From positions 7,014 through 71,013 of the forward strand of contig CAZCJL010000020.1 of the NCBI GenBank assembly GCA_964498785.1: a DNA stretch of 64,000 bases. The letters are read 5' to 3'. Each line of letters opens with the position of its first letter. The stretch's first letter is position 1. Source of the DNA: Mariaggregatimicrobium sp964498785. GTDB lineage: Bacteria; Zhuqueibacterota; Zhuqueibacteria; Thermofontimicrobiales; Thiofontviventaceae. The translations under genes were made by a program, and so were the position numbers. The notes under the pieces were generated by a model that saw nothing but the letters and a program-made list of their open reading frames with translations, had not been told where the DNA came from and made no database searches. Positions 53,384 through 63,613 of the stretch are shown in pieces.

Positions 53384-54889
53384 TTATACCCTGCCGTAAA
53401 GTTCAGTCGATTCAGCCAAAGATTCTTTTAAAGCAGGAGTAATTTGTTCCTGTAATAATCGCCAGCTCCAGTTACCAGATGCAGTTGCGGGTCGATTCAT
53501 TCGGGCTTCCGGACCAAGTCCCAGCAAATCCTGCATCGACAGGATGCAAATATTGGCGACAGATTGCATTACCATGCGCACAAATTCTTTGGGAACTTCA
53601 TCCCGTGTTACTTTCCGGCCAATATATCTGAACACAGATTGCTTCATTTTATCATTTGCTTCCTGATCGAACCATCCTTTTACCGTATTATTATCGTGTG
53701 TGCCAGTATAAGCAATGCAATTCTGAATATAATTATGTGGTGCATCCGGATTGCGCGGCAGGTTTTCATCGAATGCAAATGACAGGACTCGCATTCCCGG
53801 GAAGCCAAAATGATGGATTGTCTCAACGACATCCGGAGTAATAAATCCAAGATCTTCGGCAATAATGGGTAAATGTGGAAAATGCTTTAACAATGTATTA
53901 AAATAATCCATAACCGGAGCCTTAATCCACTCCCCTTTTACTGCTGTTTTTTCTGTTGCAGGCACTTCCCAAAATGCAACAAACCCGCGAAAATGATCAA
54001 TGCGCACAATATCAAAGAGACTTAAATTATGTTTCATTCGCTGAATCCACCAGTCGTATTCTGTCTCTTTCAGAACATCCCATCGAAATACCGGATTTCC
54101 CCACAATTGACCGGTAGAACTAAAATAATCCGGAGGCACTCCTGCAACAAATTCAGGCATTTTTTTATGATCAAGTTTAAAAATTTCCGGATTTTTCCAT
54201 ACTTCCACACTGTCGTAGCTCACATAATACGGTACATCTCCAATAATCTGCACACCCTTATCGTTACAATATTTTTTAAGAGCATCCCACTGCTTATAAA
54301 ACAAAAACTGGATAAATTTTTCTAACTCAATTCGCTCACGTAATTTTTTCTTAAGGGTTGAAAGGGTTGCCTCATTTCTATCACGAACCGTCTGTGGCCA
54401 ATGGCTCCATGATTGTTCCTGATAGGAAGATTTTAGGGCTCGAAAAAAAGCAAAATCGTCAACCCAATCTGCATTTTTATTGATAAAATGTTCGAATTCA
54501 TTCTGAAACAATTTTTTATTTTTATTAAAACGTTCGAATGCTTTTTGAAATAAAATGTCTTTAAAATGAATCACCTTATCATAACTCACACGATCCAGAG
54601 TAAAATCCGGAATTGTTTTCAGATCCGACATTTTTAACAAACCGTTCTCTAACATAATTTCCGGGCTGATGACCAGCGGATTCCCGGCATACATGGAAAC
54701 ACTGCTATACGGAGAATTATCCATTGCCGGATTGGTTGGATTTAATGGAAGCATCTGCCAGTAACTTTGTTTCGTTTCGGCCAGGAAATCGACAAAATTA
54801 TACGCGCCTGGCCCCATATCTCCGATTCCATAATCCGAAGGAAGCGATGTTAAGTGTAGCAGAATTCCATTTCCTCGTTTAATAATCAT
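53384..54889 (-). CDS. malQ: 4-alpha-glucanotransferase (amylomaltase)
   Basis: 501 residues, typical GH77 length. N-terminal G-I-L-L-H-L-T-S-L-P-S and G-D-M-G motifs. Catalytic residues lie in R-I-D-H-F-R-G (nucleophile Asp), I-I-A-E-D-L-G (acid/base Glu) and G-T-H-D-N-N-T (stabilising Asp). It transfers alpha-1,4-glucan segments and rebuilds chains from short maltodextrins. It ends the tre operon and overlaps the treY remnant by 11 bases, so it is translated with it. Confidence 0.95.
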   Translation of the reverse strand: MIIKRGNGILLHLTSLPSDYGIGDMGPGAYNFVDFLAETKQSYWQMLPLNPTNPAMDNSPYSSVSMYAGNPLVISPEIMLENGLLKMSDLKTIPDFTLDRVSYDKVIHFKDILFQKAFERFNKNKKLFQNEFEHFINKNADWVDDFAFFRALKSSYQEQSWSHWPQTVRDRNEATLSTLKKKLRERIELEKFIQFLFYKQWDALKKYCNDKGVQIIGDVPYYVSYDSVEVWKNPEIFKLDHKKMPEFVAGVPPDYFSSTGQLWGNPVFRWDVLKETEYDWWIQRMKHNLSLFDIVRIDHFRGFVAFWEVPATEKTAVKGEWIKAPVMDYFNTLLKHFPHLPIIAEDLGFITPDVVETIHHFGFPGMRVLSFAFDENLPRNPDAPHNYIQNCIAYTGTHDNNTVKGWFDQEANDKMKQSVFRYIGRKVTRDEVPKEFVRMVMQSVANICILSMQDLLGLGPEARMNRPATASGNWSWRLLQEQITPALKESLAESTELYGRV

Positions 54890-56226
54890 TTTCTTCTCCT
54901 ATCAATAGCCCTACTGGGAAATGCTGCATTACATTTCCCACAAATAAATCATGAACGTCCTGATTCGTTATTCCATCTCTCCAACAATTAACTTTAACAG
55001 GAAAAGTTAACTGCGTATTTTTCCATACACTTTTTCCAATATAATCTCTTATTCGACGGGGATAATCTGTATATTCACTCGCAAAAAACGGAAACGTTCC
55101 AATTAATGTTTGATACAGGAAATATTCATCATTTCTATCCGGCGCTTTTCCGTTTTTTGTATTCTTTTTTTTGCGACGATTAATTTTCGCCCATATTTTA
55201 AAATTTTTTTCCCATTCATCCGGAATTTCCGATAGTATATTCAACCGAGCCCGTACATCCTCCCCTCGTTTAATATCGTGCGTGGAAGTTGCATTCATCG
55301 TATTTGGCCAATTGTTTATTCGATTTTTATTAAAATAGTGAAATTCAATGGTTGATATACCAAACTTATCCGGGTTCCCTCCGACCTCATTTAATGAGAT
55401 TAGCCGGTTAAAATTATACATCACCGTGTCTTCAAGTCCTTTTGCCATTAACGGGCCGGTCATTTGCTGAAATCGCATCACAAAATTTCTCCACTGCTCT
55501 TTTTCTTCATCAGGTAAATTATCATCAAAATTGAGTGACAACATTTTTTGTATAAAATTGAATTCATTCTCAAAATTGGGCATAACTATTTTTGCCTTGC
55601 GGACAGCTTCGCCGATGTATTGAATTTCATTTTCAGTGATTTCATTTGTGAGGTTATAGGTTCGATAGACAGGAAACCAGGATAAAATTTCGACCAGTGA
55701 CCGACGCAAACCATATAGAGTAAAATCAGCAGCGTCTCGGCGTTTACTGGCAATGTTAGCCAACAGGTGTGCAAGATTAGCCACATCCCCTGCCATGTGT
55801 TTCCCCATAATCAGTCTTTTTTTTGCATGTACTAAATTTTCGAATTGAATGGGGTTCCCATTCGATATCAAAAAAATGTGCATATCGGGAGTGTGGTCCA
55901 TTTTCCAGGACATCCATCAGGATTTTATTTTGCGAATCATACGCCATGTGATTCGGGACCACATCTTGTAACCAGCCCATATTCACTTTTTTCAATTCTT
56001 CGTTCAATTTTGAAAAATCGTTCTCTGTCCCCAATTCAGAGTTCAACTGCGTCGGATCAACAACATCGTAACCATGCATACTTCCTTTTCGGGCTTTAAA
56101 AATTGGCGATGCGTACACATCGGAAATTCCCAGTTCCGCAAGATACAAAATGATCGCTTTCAAATCCTGAAATGTGAATTCATGATTCAATTGTATTCGA
56201 TAAGTTGATTTTGGGATATGTTTCAT
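54879..56226 (-). pseudogene. treY: Maltooligosyltrehalose synthase remnant, internally deleted and frameshifted
   Basis: The N-terminus (from 56226) is good TreY: S-T-Y-R-I-Q, Y-A-S-P-I, H-G-Y-D-V-V-D-P, V-P-N-H-M-A. After F-D-I-E-W-E-P the frame runs into a short nonsense tail, while a second frame (to 54879) resumes with K-K-R-L-I-M-G-K-H-M-A-G and later K-A-P-D-R-N-D-E-Y. The junction lies within about 55840-55866. Several hundred codons of the catalytic barrel are absent, and a second gap seems to remove the region before the C-terminal H-F-P-V-G-L-L. Total 1348 bases against at least 2.1 kb for treY. Gene loss is the simplest reading. Confidence 0.85.
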
Positions 56227-56232
56227 TGGTTA

Positions 56233-58056
56233 TCATTCTTTACAATACAAAGCCATAGTCAACGGCGTTATCATATAATTTTGGCCATGTATTAACGTTT
56301 TGGGTAATTCAGATCCAGTGCCCTGCCAGGTTTTACCAGATGAATCGAGTATCTTTTTCCATTTACCAGTGGGTACATTCAGTTCAACCTGAATCAATTC
56401 TTTGTTAAAATTATAAATTCCGACAATCTCGCTCCTTTTATGCCACCGATGCATAACGATTAATTTATCAACAGGTTGTTCATAGTTTTTTATCGCACTT
56501 TTATCAAGAGATGAACAGGCTGGTATTTTTTTTCGAAAATGAATCAGTTGTTTGTAAAAATCCCGGAGTATTTTATGGTTACCTTTGTTTTGAGAATTCC
56601 AGTCGATTTTAGAAGAAAAAAATGTATCAACGTTTTGCGGATCAGGCGGCGTTCCTTTCCACTGAAATGATTTGAATTCCGACTTTCGTCCGTCACGAAC
56701 GGCCTGGATTAAATCCGGATCACCGTGGCTGACAAAATATAAAAACGGAGCGGTTTCGCCAAATTCCTCGCCCATGAATAATAATGTTATGTATGGCGAT
56801 AGCAATAAGACGCCAGCAGCCAGTTTCAATCCTTCAAATGAAATCAATTGTGACAAACGTTCTCCCAACATTCGATTCCCGACTTGATCGTGGTTTTGAA
56901 TCGCTACAACAAACTGATACGCCAATTGATTGCTGAAGGAATTGCCATGACGGCATTTTCGATATGTGGAATATTGCCCCGAATAGACAACACCGTTTTC
57001 TAATACTTTAATCAGGTCATTTGTTTTCCCGAAATCGAGATAATAGCCCTGCTGTTCTGTTGTAAGTAGTGCGTGGACCGAATGGTGAAAATCATCTGAC
57101 CATTGCGCATCTAATCCGTAACCACCAACTTCACTGGGTCGAATAACTTTTGAATTGTTTAAATCGCTTTCAGCAATTAAATAAAATTTCTTCACATGCT
57201 GCATGGAAAACTGTTCCACGCGTTCAGCCAATTCTTGCAGAAACGGTCGGGCACTCATGTCATAAATCGCGTGAATCGCATCCAATCGCAGTGCGTCGAT
57301 ATGAAAATGTTGAAACCAGTATAGTGCATTTTCAATAAAATAATTCCGAACCTCATCGCTATAGGCGCCATCAAAATTAATTGCCTCGCCCCAGGGGGTT
57401 TTGTATTTATCCGTGAAATACGGGCCAAAATCTCGCAGGTAATTTCCTTCTGGTCCCAGGTGGTTGTAAACAACGTCCAGAACAACGGCAATTCCGTGTC
57501 GATGGCAATCGTTTACTAATTTTTTAAGACTATCCGGAGAGCCATAAGAATTTTGCACTGCAAAGGGAAAAACGCCGTCATACCCCCAATTTCGTTCTCC
57601 TGGAAATTGTGCCACTGGCATTATTTCGATTGTATTAATTCCCAAATCCGTTAAATTTTTCAATCGCGGCAGAATAGCTTCAAATGATCCATCTTTTGTA
57701 AATGTTCCCACGTGTAATTCATAGATGATGATATCATTCAGATTGATTCCGGACCATTTGTCATCAAGCCATCGGAATGAAAGGTGATCCACTACCTGCG
57801 AGGCCTGATGCACACCGTGCGGCTGATAAAATGATACCGGATCGGGGCGTTCAGTATCGCCATTTAAAATATACGTATATTCAGTGCAATCTGATATACA
57901 AGTGGCAACAACGTTCCAGTAGCCGTTATCATCCCGCTTCATGGGAATAATACGCTCTTCTTTTTCTCTGATCTTTAATTCAACTTTTTCAGGAATCGGA
58001 GCCCACACTGTGAATTCACATATTCCGTTTCCTTTATAAAACGCTCCAATTTTCAT
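56233..58056 (-). CDS. treZ: Malto-oligosyltrehalose trehalohydrolase
   Basis: 607 residues from ATG 58056, chosen because it overlaps the treS stop as ATGA. N-terminal CBM48-like domain (F-T-V-W-A-P), then a GH13 barrel: D-V-V-Y-N-H-L-G-P-E-G, the nucleophile in L-R-L-D-A-I-H-A-I, the acid in I-A-E-S-D-L-N and Q-N-H-D-Q-V-G-N-R. TreZ releases trehalose from maltooligosyltrehalose. Its partner TreY is broken here, so TreZ may now lack substrate or use another enzyme's product. Intact reading frame. Confidence 0.92.
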   Translation of the reverse strand: MKIGAFYKGNGICEFTVWAPIPEKVELKIREKEERIIPMKRDDNGYWNVVATCISDCTEYTYILNGDTERPDPVSFYQPHGVHQASQVVDHLSFRWLDDKWSGINLNDIIIYELHVGTFTKDGSFEAILPRLKNLTDLGINTIEIMPVAQFPGERNWGYDGVFPFAVQNSYGSPDSLKKLVNDCHRHGIAVVLDVVYNHLGPEGNYLRDFGPYFTDKYKTPWGEAINFDGAYSDEVRNYFIENALYWFQHFHIDALRLDAIHAIYDMSARPFLQELAERVEQFSMQHVKKFYLIAESDLNNSKVIRPSEVGGYGLDAQWSDDFHHSVHALLTTEQQGYYLDFGKTNDLIKVLENGVVYSGQYSTYRKCRHGNSFSNQLAYQFVVAIQNHDQVGNRMLGERLSQLISFEGLKLAAGVLLLSPYITLLFMGEEFGETAPFLYFVSHGDPDLIQAVRDGRKSEFKSFQWKGTPPDPQNVDTFFSSKIDWNSQNKGNHKILRDFYKQLIHFRKKIPACSSLDKSAIKNYEQPVDKLIVMHRWHKRSEIVGIYNFNKELIQVELNVPTGKWKKILDSSGKTWQGTGSELPKTLIHGQNYMITPLTMALYCKE

Positions 58057-61000
58057 TTGTGATAATCCTCCAGAATATGCAAAATTCCTGTTATCGGAAT
58101 AATGAGCCATTCCGGTCTGTTTGCAAGTTCATATACCAATTCATTAATTGACTTTTCCAAAGAAATGACTTGTAATAAAATATTAAGCTGGGATTTTTCC
58201 TGAGGCATAAATGGCGCGCCAGCACCTCCTTCAAAATATCCGCGCAGAAACATGCTGCTCATGTAAAAAAGCCACGGATTAATCCATTGCTCAAGTATGG
58301 GTGCATCTGTTGGTCGCATTAAAGAACGTTGAAAGAACGCGCTGTATATGGCATAGTGAAATGAACGTATCATACTGGCAACGTCACGTAGCGCAGGATA
58401 TTTCAGCCGCTTTTGGCTGGCTGTTTTTTCAGGTTCCCCGTCAAAATCAATGATCACAAAATCTTTTCCGGTATAAAGAACTCGCTTTAAATGAAAATCA
58501 CCATGCACGCGTATTTTCATCGCGGTAATTTTTACATTCAAAATATCTTTAAAGCAGTCAAGGATATCCTTCTTTTTTGAAAGTAATTCCTGCGCCCTGT
58601 TTTTTACCGAACCGTGTAAATCAGGGATAACTTTTTGTAAAATGGTGAAACCTCTGGTAGCAGTCGTTCTCATCGTTTGATAAAGCGCCCGTTGATATAG
58701 TTTTGAAAACATTTCAGGTCGAAACGCCGGATCTGTAGTTGATGACGCCAGCGCTCGATGTAATTCAACAGTTCTTTTGCCGAGAAGATAAAGCTGTTCC
58801 ATCTGAAAACTACCCATTATTTCATATATCACATCCGGGATATCTTCAAATTCTCCGCTCAAAAACTGATATCGTTTAACACCGACTTCAGCAATATCAA
58901 CCTCTTTGGAAAGAACACGATCAAAATATTGTCCGATCCCATCCTGAACCATTGACCAGGCATTGCCCTCGCTACGGACAATTTTTTGAAGCATGACACA
59001 TTCAAACGGATCGGATCGTTCGCGGTTAAGCTGTAATTCCGATACAAACGTCGGAATATACTTAAAACGAACATGATCACTCAAAAATTTAACTAATTCT
59101 GACTCCGGGTTCTTCCCGGCTTCCACACAATGATAGAACTTTAGTCTAAAATCATCGTCAAATATCATATTTGAATGATTTCTGCTGAACTTTAGATCAC
59201 GTTGAAAAGTAGGTGCTGAATCTGTGATGCTGTGCTTGTAAAAACGACTTCTCACGGATGTCATTTCAGAAGAATTATCAGCGAATCTCTTTCGCCGGGT
59301 TAATATTTTGATAAGCGCCCTCCCAAACCTTTTATCGTAAATCGCATCAATTACCGTATTTTTCGTATTGTCAGTAATTATCGTGACCAACGTATGATGA
59401 GCAAGCTCCTGTTCTGATAAATCGCATTCATCAGTCCTGACGAACGCGATCGGGAAAATATATGTTTCTTTTTTTGCAGATGTGAATATTACATCGGTGA
59501 TGATAAAAACGTAATTTTGATAATTTTTTGGATCCAGCGGAATAACTTTTTGGATCGAAATTGTCCGGATATTTTGTGCTTTATTGTGAAACCAGATCCG
59601 AGTCTCTAAAAACAGCGGTAACTTTTCTTTTTCCAGGAAAACTTTGTTATCTTTGTGAAAAATAGATGTCCATTTACCTCTGACAGGCATTTGCATAATA
59701 TCGGTGTGTACATCCGCAACTATTTTTTTCCGTTCTTTGATAAGATTTAACCAATAATTACCATGTGGCCCCAACGTCATTAAGTATGGTTTATCCTGAA
59801 TTTCCGGGAACCGATTTTGACTGAAAACTTCTTCCGGGATATAATTTACAAACTCTGGCAAAAGGAGCTCTACCACCTGAGTGAAGCGGGAGAGGTTTAT
59901 TACAATGAGCATAATTTCTTCTTTAAATTGCCGTATAAATACCAGCACTTTCGGATTATCCGGGAAATAGAAATTTAAGGTACCCTGACTGAAAGATTTA
60001 AATCGCTTTCTCATTTCGATCACCCGTTTCATCCACCACAACAATGATGAGGGGTTGTGCTCCTGGTTCTCCATATTCAGCGCTTCAAAATGATATTCAG
60101 GATCGATAATCACCGGTAAAAAAAGCTTTTGCGGATTTGCCCTGGAAAATCCGGCGTTTCGGTCAGCGCTCCATTGCATGGGCGTACGAACGCCATCACG
60201 GTCACCAAGGTAGTAGTTATCCCCCATTCCGATTTCATCGCCGTAATAAATGACCGGTGTACCGGGTAATGAAAGTAGCATAATATTCATCAATTCGATT
60301 TTGCGGCGATTATTATCGAGCAATGGCGCTAACCGACGACGAATTCCCAGATTAATCCGGGCATGGGAATCGACGGCAAACACGCGATACATATAATCGC
60401 GCTCCTCGTCTGTAACCATCTCCAGGGTTAATTCATCGTGATTCCGCAGGAACATTGCCCACTGCGCTTTCTCCGGGATTTCTGGCGTTTGCTCAAGTAT
60501 ATCAATAATCGGAAACCGGTCCTCCATTTGAACAGACATAAATAGCCTCGGCATTACCGGGAAATGAAAGGCCATGTGACATTCATCCCCATGGCCTTCG
60601 CCAAAATAGGCAGTTGCATCTTCTGGCCATTGATTGGCTTCAGCAATAAAAATTTTATTTTTATATTTACGATCGATATGGGCGCGCATTTTTTTTAGAA
60701 AATCATGCGTCTCGTCAAGATTTTCACAATTGGTTCCGTCCCGCTCGTAAAGATACGGGATCGCATCCAGGCGCATGCCGTCCACACCCATATCAAACCA
60801 ATAATCCATGATGCGAATGATTTCCTTTTGCACGTGCGCATTATCAAAATTCAAATCTGGTTGATGCGAATAAAATCGATGCCAGTAATACGCTTTTGCC
60901 TGCGAATCCCAGGTCCAGTTGGACGCCTCAAAATCTTTAAAAATGATTCGCGCTTCCTGATACCTCTCCGGTGTATCGCTCCATACATAATAATCCCTGT

Positions 61001-61382
61001 AAACAGAGCCCTGTTTCGCCTGTCTTGCTCGCTGAAACCATGGGTGTTGATCAGAAGTATGATTGACCACAAGCTCTGTAATAACACGGATTCCCCGTTC
61101 ATGTGCGGCCTTCAGGAAGCGTTTAAAATCACGCAAATTTCCGTAATCCGGATGAATATTTCTGTAATCTGAAATATCGTAGCCATCGTCCCGCAACGGC
61201 GACGGATAAAACGGTAATAGCCACAACGCGGTTATGCCCAAACTTTCCAGATAATCCAGCTTTGTCATCAATCCCCGTAAATCACCGATTCCGTCACCGT
61301 TACTATCGCAAAATGATTTAACATGAAGTTCATAGATAATGGCGTCTTTGTACCAATCGGATGCATTCCCAATCATGTTCAT
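58053..61382 (-). CDS. treS: Trehalose synthase fused to maltokinase
   Basis: 1109 residues. Residues ~5-550 are a GH13 trehalose synthase: nucleophile in G-M-R-L-D-A-I-P-Y-L, acid in I-A-E-A-N-Q-W-P and F-L-R-N-H-D-E-L-T. Residues ~580-1105 are a maltokinase (Pep2-like): R-V-H-G-D-F-H-L near residue 975 supplies the catalytic Asp, and I-I-D-F-D-G-E-P the metal Asp. The fusion interconverts maltose and trehalose and phosphorylates maltose to maltose-1-phosphate, normally used by GlgE for glucan synthesis; glgE is not in this window. First gene of the operon. Confidence 0.94.
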   Translation of the reverse strand: MNMIGNASDWYKDAIIYELHVKSFCDSNGDGIGDLRGLMTKLDYLESLGITALWLLPFYPSPLRDDGYDISDYRNIHPDYGNLRDFKRFLKAAHERGIRVITELVVNHTSDQHPWFQRARQAKQGSVYRDYYVWSDTPERYQEARIIFKDFEASNWTWDSQAKAYYWHRFYSHQPDLNFDNAHVQKEIIRIMDYWFDMGVDGMRLDAIPYLYERDGTNCENLDETHDFLKKMRAHIDRKYKNKIFIAEANQWPEDATAYFGEGHGDECHMAFHFPVMPRLFMSVQMEDRFPIIDILEQTPEIPEKAQWAMFLRNHDELTLEMVTDEERDYMYRVFAVDSHARINLGIRRRLAPLLDNNRRKIELMNIMLLSLPGTPVIYYGDEIGMGDNYYLGDRDGVRTPMQWSADRNAGFSRANPQKLFLPVIIDPEYHFEALNMENQEHNPSSLLWWMKRVIEMRKRFKSFSQGTLNFYFPDNPKVLVFIRQFKEEIMLIVINLSRFTQVVELLLPEFVNYIPEEVFSQNRFPEIQDKPYLMTLGPHGNYWLNLIKERKKIVADVHTDIMQMPVRGKWTSIFHKDNKVFLEKEKLPLFLETRIWFHNKAQNIRTISIQKVIPLDPKNYQNYVFIITDVIFTSAKKETYIFPIAFVRTDECDLSEQELAHHTLVTIITDNTKNTVIDAIYDKRFGRALIKILTRRKRFADNSSEMTSVRSRFYKHSITDSAPTFQRDLKFSRNHSNMIFDDDFRLKFYHCVEAGKNPESELVKFLSDHVRFKYIPTFVSELQLNRERSDPFECVMLQKIVRSEGNAWSMVQDGIGQYFDRVLSKEVDIAEVGVKRYQFLSGEFEDIPDVIYEIMGSFQMEQLYLLGKRTVELHRALASSTTDPAFRPEMFSKLYQRALYQTMRTTATRGFTILQKVIPDLHGSVKNRAQELLSKKKDILDCFKDILNVKITAMKIRVHGDFHLKRVLYTGKDFVIIDFDGEPEKTASQKRLKYPALRDVASMIRSFHYAIYSAFFQRSLMRPTDAPILEQWINPWLFYMSSMFLRGYFEGGAGAPFMPQEKSQLNILLQVISLEKSINELVYELANRPEWLIIPITGILHILEDYHK

Positions 61383-61397
61383 TTATTCCCTGATATT

Positions 61398-61426
61398 TAT
61401 ATAAATCGAATCAAATTTCGATTCAA
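61398..61426 (-). promoter_or_regulatory. Possible promoter of the tre operon
   Basis: On the minus strand TTGAAT (61426-61421) and TATATA (61403-61398) are 17 bases apart. The implied leader before the treS start would be only about nine bases, which weakens the call. GAATC arms form a short inverted repeat in the spacer. Confidence 0.35.
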
Positions 61427-61496
61427 TCGTATTTTGATGCTTTCACCAATATTCATTGTCATAATATATACACAAAACAATACGAATGCATCTAAA

Positions 61497-62243
61497 TTAT
61501 TTTATTTTACCAGACGCACGGTCAAAAGCATCTTTTACATCCTTCCATGCTTTTTCAACTCCGTCTTTCAAGTTTTCCCAAACATCGGCATTCGCCTCTT
61601 TGAGCTCTTGCAATTTTTTCTTTCCCTCTGTCAATCTATTTTGAATATCGTCAATGTATTTCTGAGACCCTTCTTTTACATCATCTTTTGCATGTTCTGC
61701 CTTTTTAGAAAGGTCCGCTAATTTCTCTTCCAGCACTTTGATTTGTTGATCCATGCGCTCGCTGAAATTTGCCTGAGTTTCTTTTACTTCTTCCTTTTTT
61801 TTAGCATATTTTTTACGACCACGGGTTGTGATAAAAAAAGCAACGAGAAATACAATGATAGCAATAATAACAAGCAACCAGGCGAATCGCTGCTGACCTG
61901 CAGCACGAGACTCTCTTTCATCAAGCGCTTTTATACGCTGTTCCAGGTCTTTTTCAAGGTTTAAAAGTTCTCTCTCTTTGGAGAGAAGCATCATTTCTTT
62001 TTTTTCGACAAGCGATAGCAATCTTTTTAAGCGGGTTTGAATTTCATCCTTACTTTTTTCAATATCATCGGATTCAGGTTCTATTATAACTTTTTCCTCT
62101 GATTGCAAAGTGCTATCTTTCACTGCTTCAACAGGACTTTCAGTTTTTTGGGGCGTTTCTGTTTGCTCCGCCTTCTGTCCACAACTGAAGACAAAAAGAG
62201 CAGTGATTAAAATCAAAATAGATGTAAGTTTGTTCAGTTTCAT
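61497..62243 (-). CDS. Coiled-coil lipoprotein with internal membrane helix, unknown function
   Basis: 248 residues from ATG 62243, preceded by AAGGAG. A lipoprotein signal ends V-F-S-C (Cys21). Then come an acidic linker, a coiled coil at ~60-115, a membrane helix at 121-139 followed by R-G-R-K-K, and a long charged coiled coil at ~145-245. The basic cluster after the helix places the C-terminal coil in the cytoplasm. Possibly an envelope-stress or spacer protein, but no family is recognised. It lies 114 bases before treS on the same strand. Confidence 0.6.
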   Translation of the reverse strand: MKLNKLTSILILITALFVFSCGQKAEQTETPQKTESPVEAVKDSTLQSEEKVIIEPESDDIEKSKDEIQTRLKRLLSLVEKKEMMLLSKERELLNLEKDLEQRIKALDERESRAAGQQRFAWLLVIIAIIVFLVAFFITTRGRKKYAKKKEEVKETQANFSERMDQQIKVLEEKLADLSKKAEHAKDDVKEGSQKYIDDIQNRLTEGKKKLQELKEANADVWENLKDGVEKAWKDVKDAFDRASGKIK

Positions 62244-62414
62244 GACTGTTTCTCCTTTTGTTATTTGGTTAATATTCTTTACATTAACGGACTTAACAAC
62301 CGACACACATTTTCAGTGAATTTATTTTTCGTAGAGCGATTAACAAAATCCGCTAATATTACCTTAATATTAAATGAACAAAGGTACGATAAAAATTCTT
62401 TTGATCCGTGAAAT

Positions 62415-62433
62415 ACACAAAAAAACACGAAAT
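62415..62433. repeat. Decayed repeat, CACGAAAT family, copy 1
   Basis: ACACAAAAAAACACGAAAT. Its reverse complement closely matches the right arm at 63359-63376, so the region carries several copies of one short element. Confidence 0.4.
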
Positions 62434-62704
62434 TTAAATAACTGCTTTGCCTATATTATCGTTCGCTTAGCTGGGCAGTTTTAATTAATAACCTAAAATT
62501 CTAACATGATTTTTTTAAATTACAATTTTCAAGTTAAACATAAATTAAAAACAAAAGCGAATAATGGTTTGTTTATTCATATGTTATTATTGTTTTTTAT
62601 TTGTGTGTTATTATTTGATTTTTGTAATTTACTGAATTTCGATTTAGAAATTCAGGTGGTAATAATTTGTTTAAACAAACCTATTTTTAAAACTTAGTTT
62701 TAAT

Positions 62705-62740
62705 ATCTTTGCGCCTTAGCAACTCTGCGGTAAATATTTT
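62705..62740. repeat. Decayed repeat, TTTGCG...GCGGT type, copy 1
   Basis: CTTTGCGCCTTAGC then CTCTGCGGTAAATATT. It resembles the element at 63588-63613 in sequence and spacing but is eroded. Confidence 0.3.
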
Positions 62741-63315
62741 GAATATTTCAGGTTTAATTTATTGTTTCGTTTGAGTGATAAAAATATCAAGATACCTGTC
62801 CTGGCCTTTTCACCTCCTTGATATGCACAGTCCGATGAGAATCTTTATTCACACCTATTATTCTTCAATACTTGATTCAATATTAATTACGCAATAAATA
62901 TGCCATTTTTATTTTTAATAAATTTAAGGTATTGAATATTATATAATTAAATATCATTAATCAAATCTTATTTTAATTTAATGCAAAAATAATATATCAT
63001 CAAATGAAAAAAGTGCATATTTAGTACACTTGTCATTATATTCGCTTTCGAAACATGTAAAATGAGTACACATAAAGATTAACCTGTTTGTGGTAGATTC
63101 GCTTATCAAACACGCCAAAAATGGAAATCGTTATTAAACAAACAGGACATTTCAAGCAAGATGAAAATTCAATTGTATTTGGGCTGTACCAATTGTGCAC
63201 TTTAGTAGAGTTGTTAAAAATATCACGAGCATTTATAATTTATAGCAAGTATACCCATATTATACCTAAATTTCTAAAATGAATTATAATAATGAAAAAA
63301 TAGAGTTCTTGCACG

Positions 63316-63376
63316 CAAAAAACACGAAATAGTGCTTAATTCAAAATAAAAAAATAACATTTCGTGTGTTTTTGTG
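63316..63376. repeat. Inverted repeat, CACGAAAT family
   Basis: CAAAAAACACGAAAT (63316-63330) is mirrored by ATTTCGTGTGTTTTTG (63359-63374) with one mismatch, enclosing 28 AT-rich bases. No long T-run or gene at either side. Confidence 0.45.
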
Positions 63377-63587
63377 GTTTTAGCAGGCTACAATTGTATA
63401 ATAATTTTCTTTATAGAATTTTAGATTATATTTTAATTCATTTCAGACAGGCAAACAATTTTATGAAATGAACCTTTATAAGCACTGAAACTTATTGGAA
63501 CTATTTACTTTGTTTTACAATTTATCATGACTCGATCCAATGGTTCATCAGAATAGTCAAAGTACTCAACCACTCGTTATAAAAATA

Positions 63588-63613
63588 CCTTGCGGCTTTG
63601 CGGTGTATAAATT
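63588..63613. repeat. Decayed repeat, TTGCGG...GCGGT type, copy 2
   Basis: CCTTGCGGCTTTGCGGTGTA and the following ATAAATT. It has the same word order as 62705-62740 and stands out against the AT-rich background. Confidence 0.3.

Noticed and set aside
54879..55913. Independent enzyme gene downstream of the treY start
   Set aside because: Its residues continue the TreY family pattern after the gap, so it is the 3' part of the same broken gene.
62506..62697. 63-codon frame rich in hydrophobic residues
   Set aside because: It lies in AT-rich DNA with no ribosome-binding site and low complexity, and no family pattern; chance frame is more likely.
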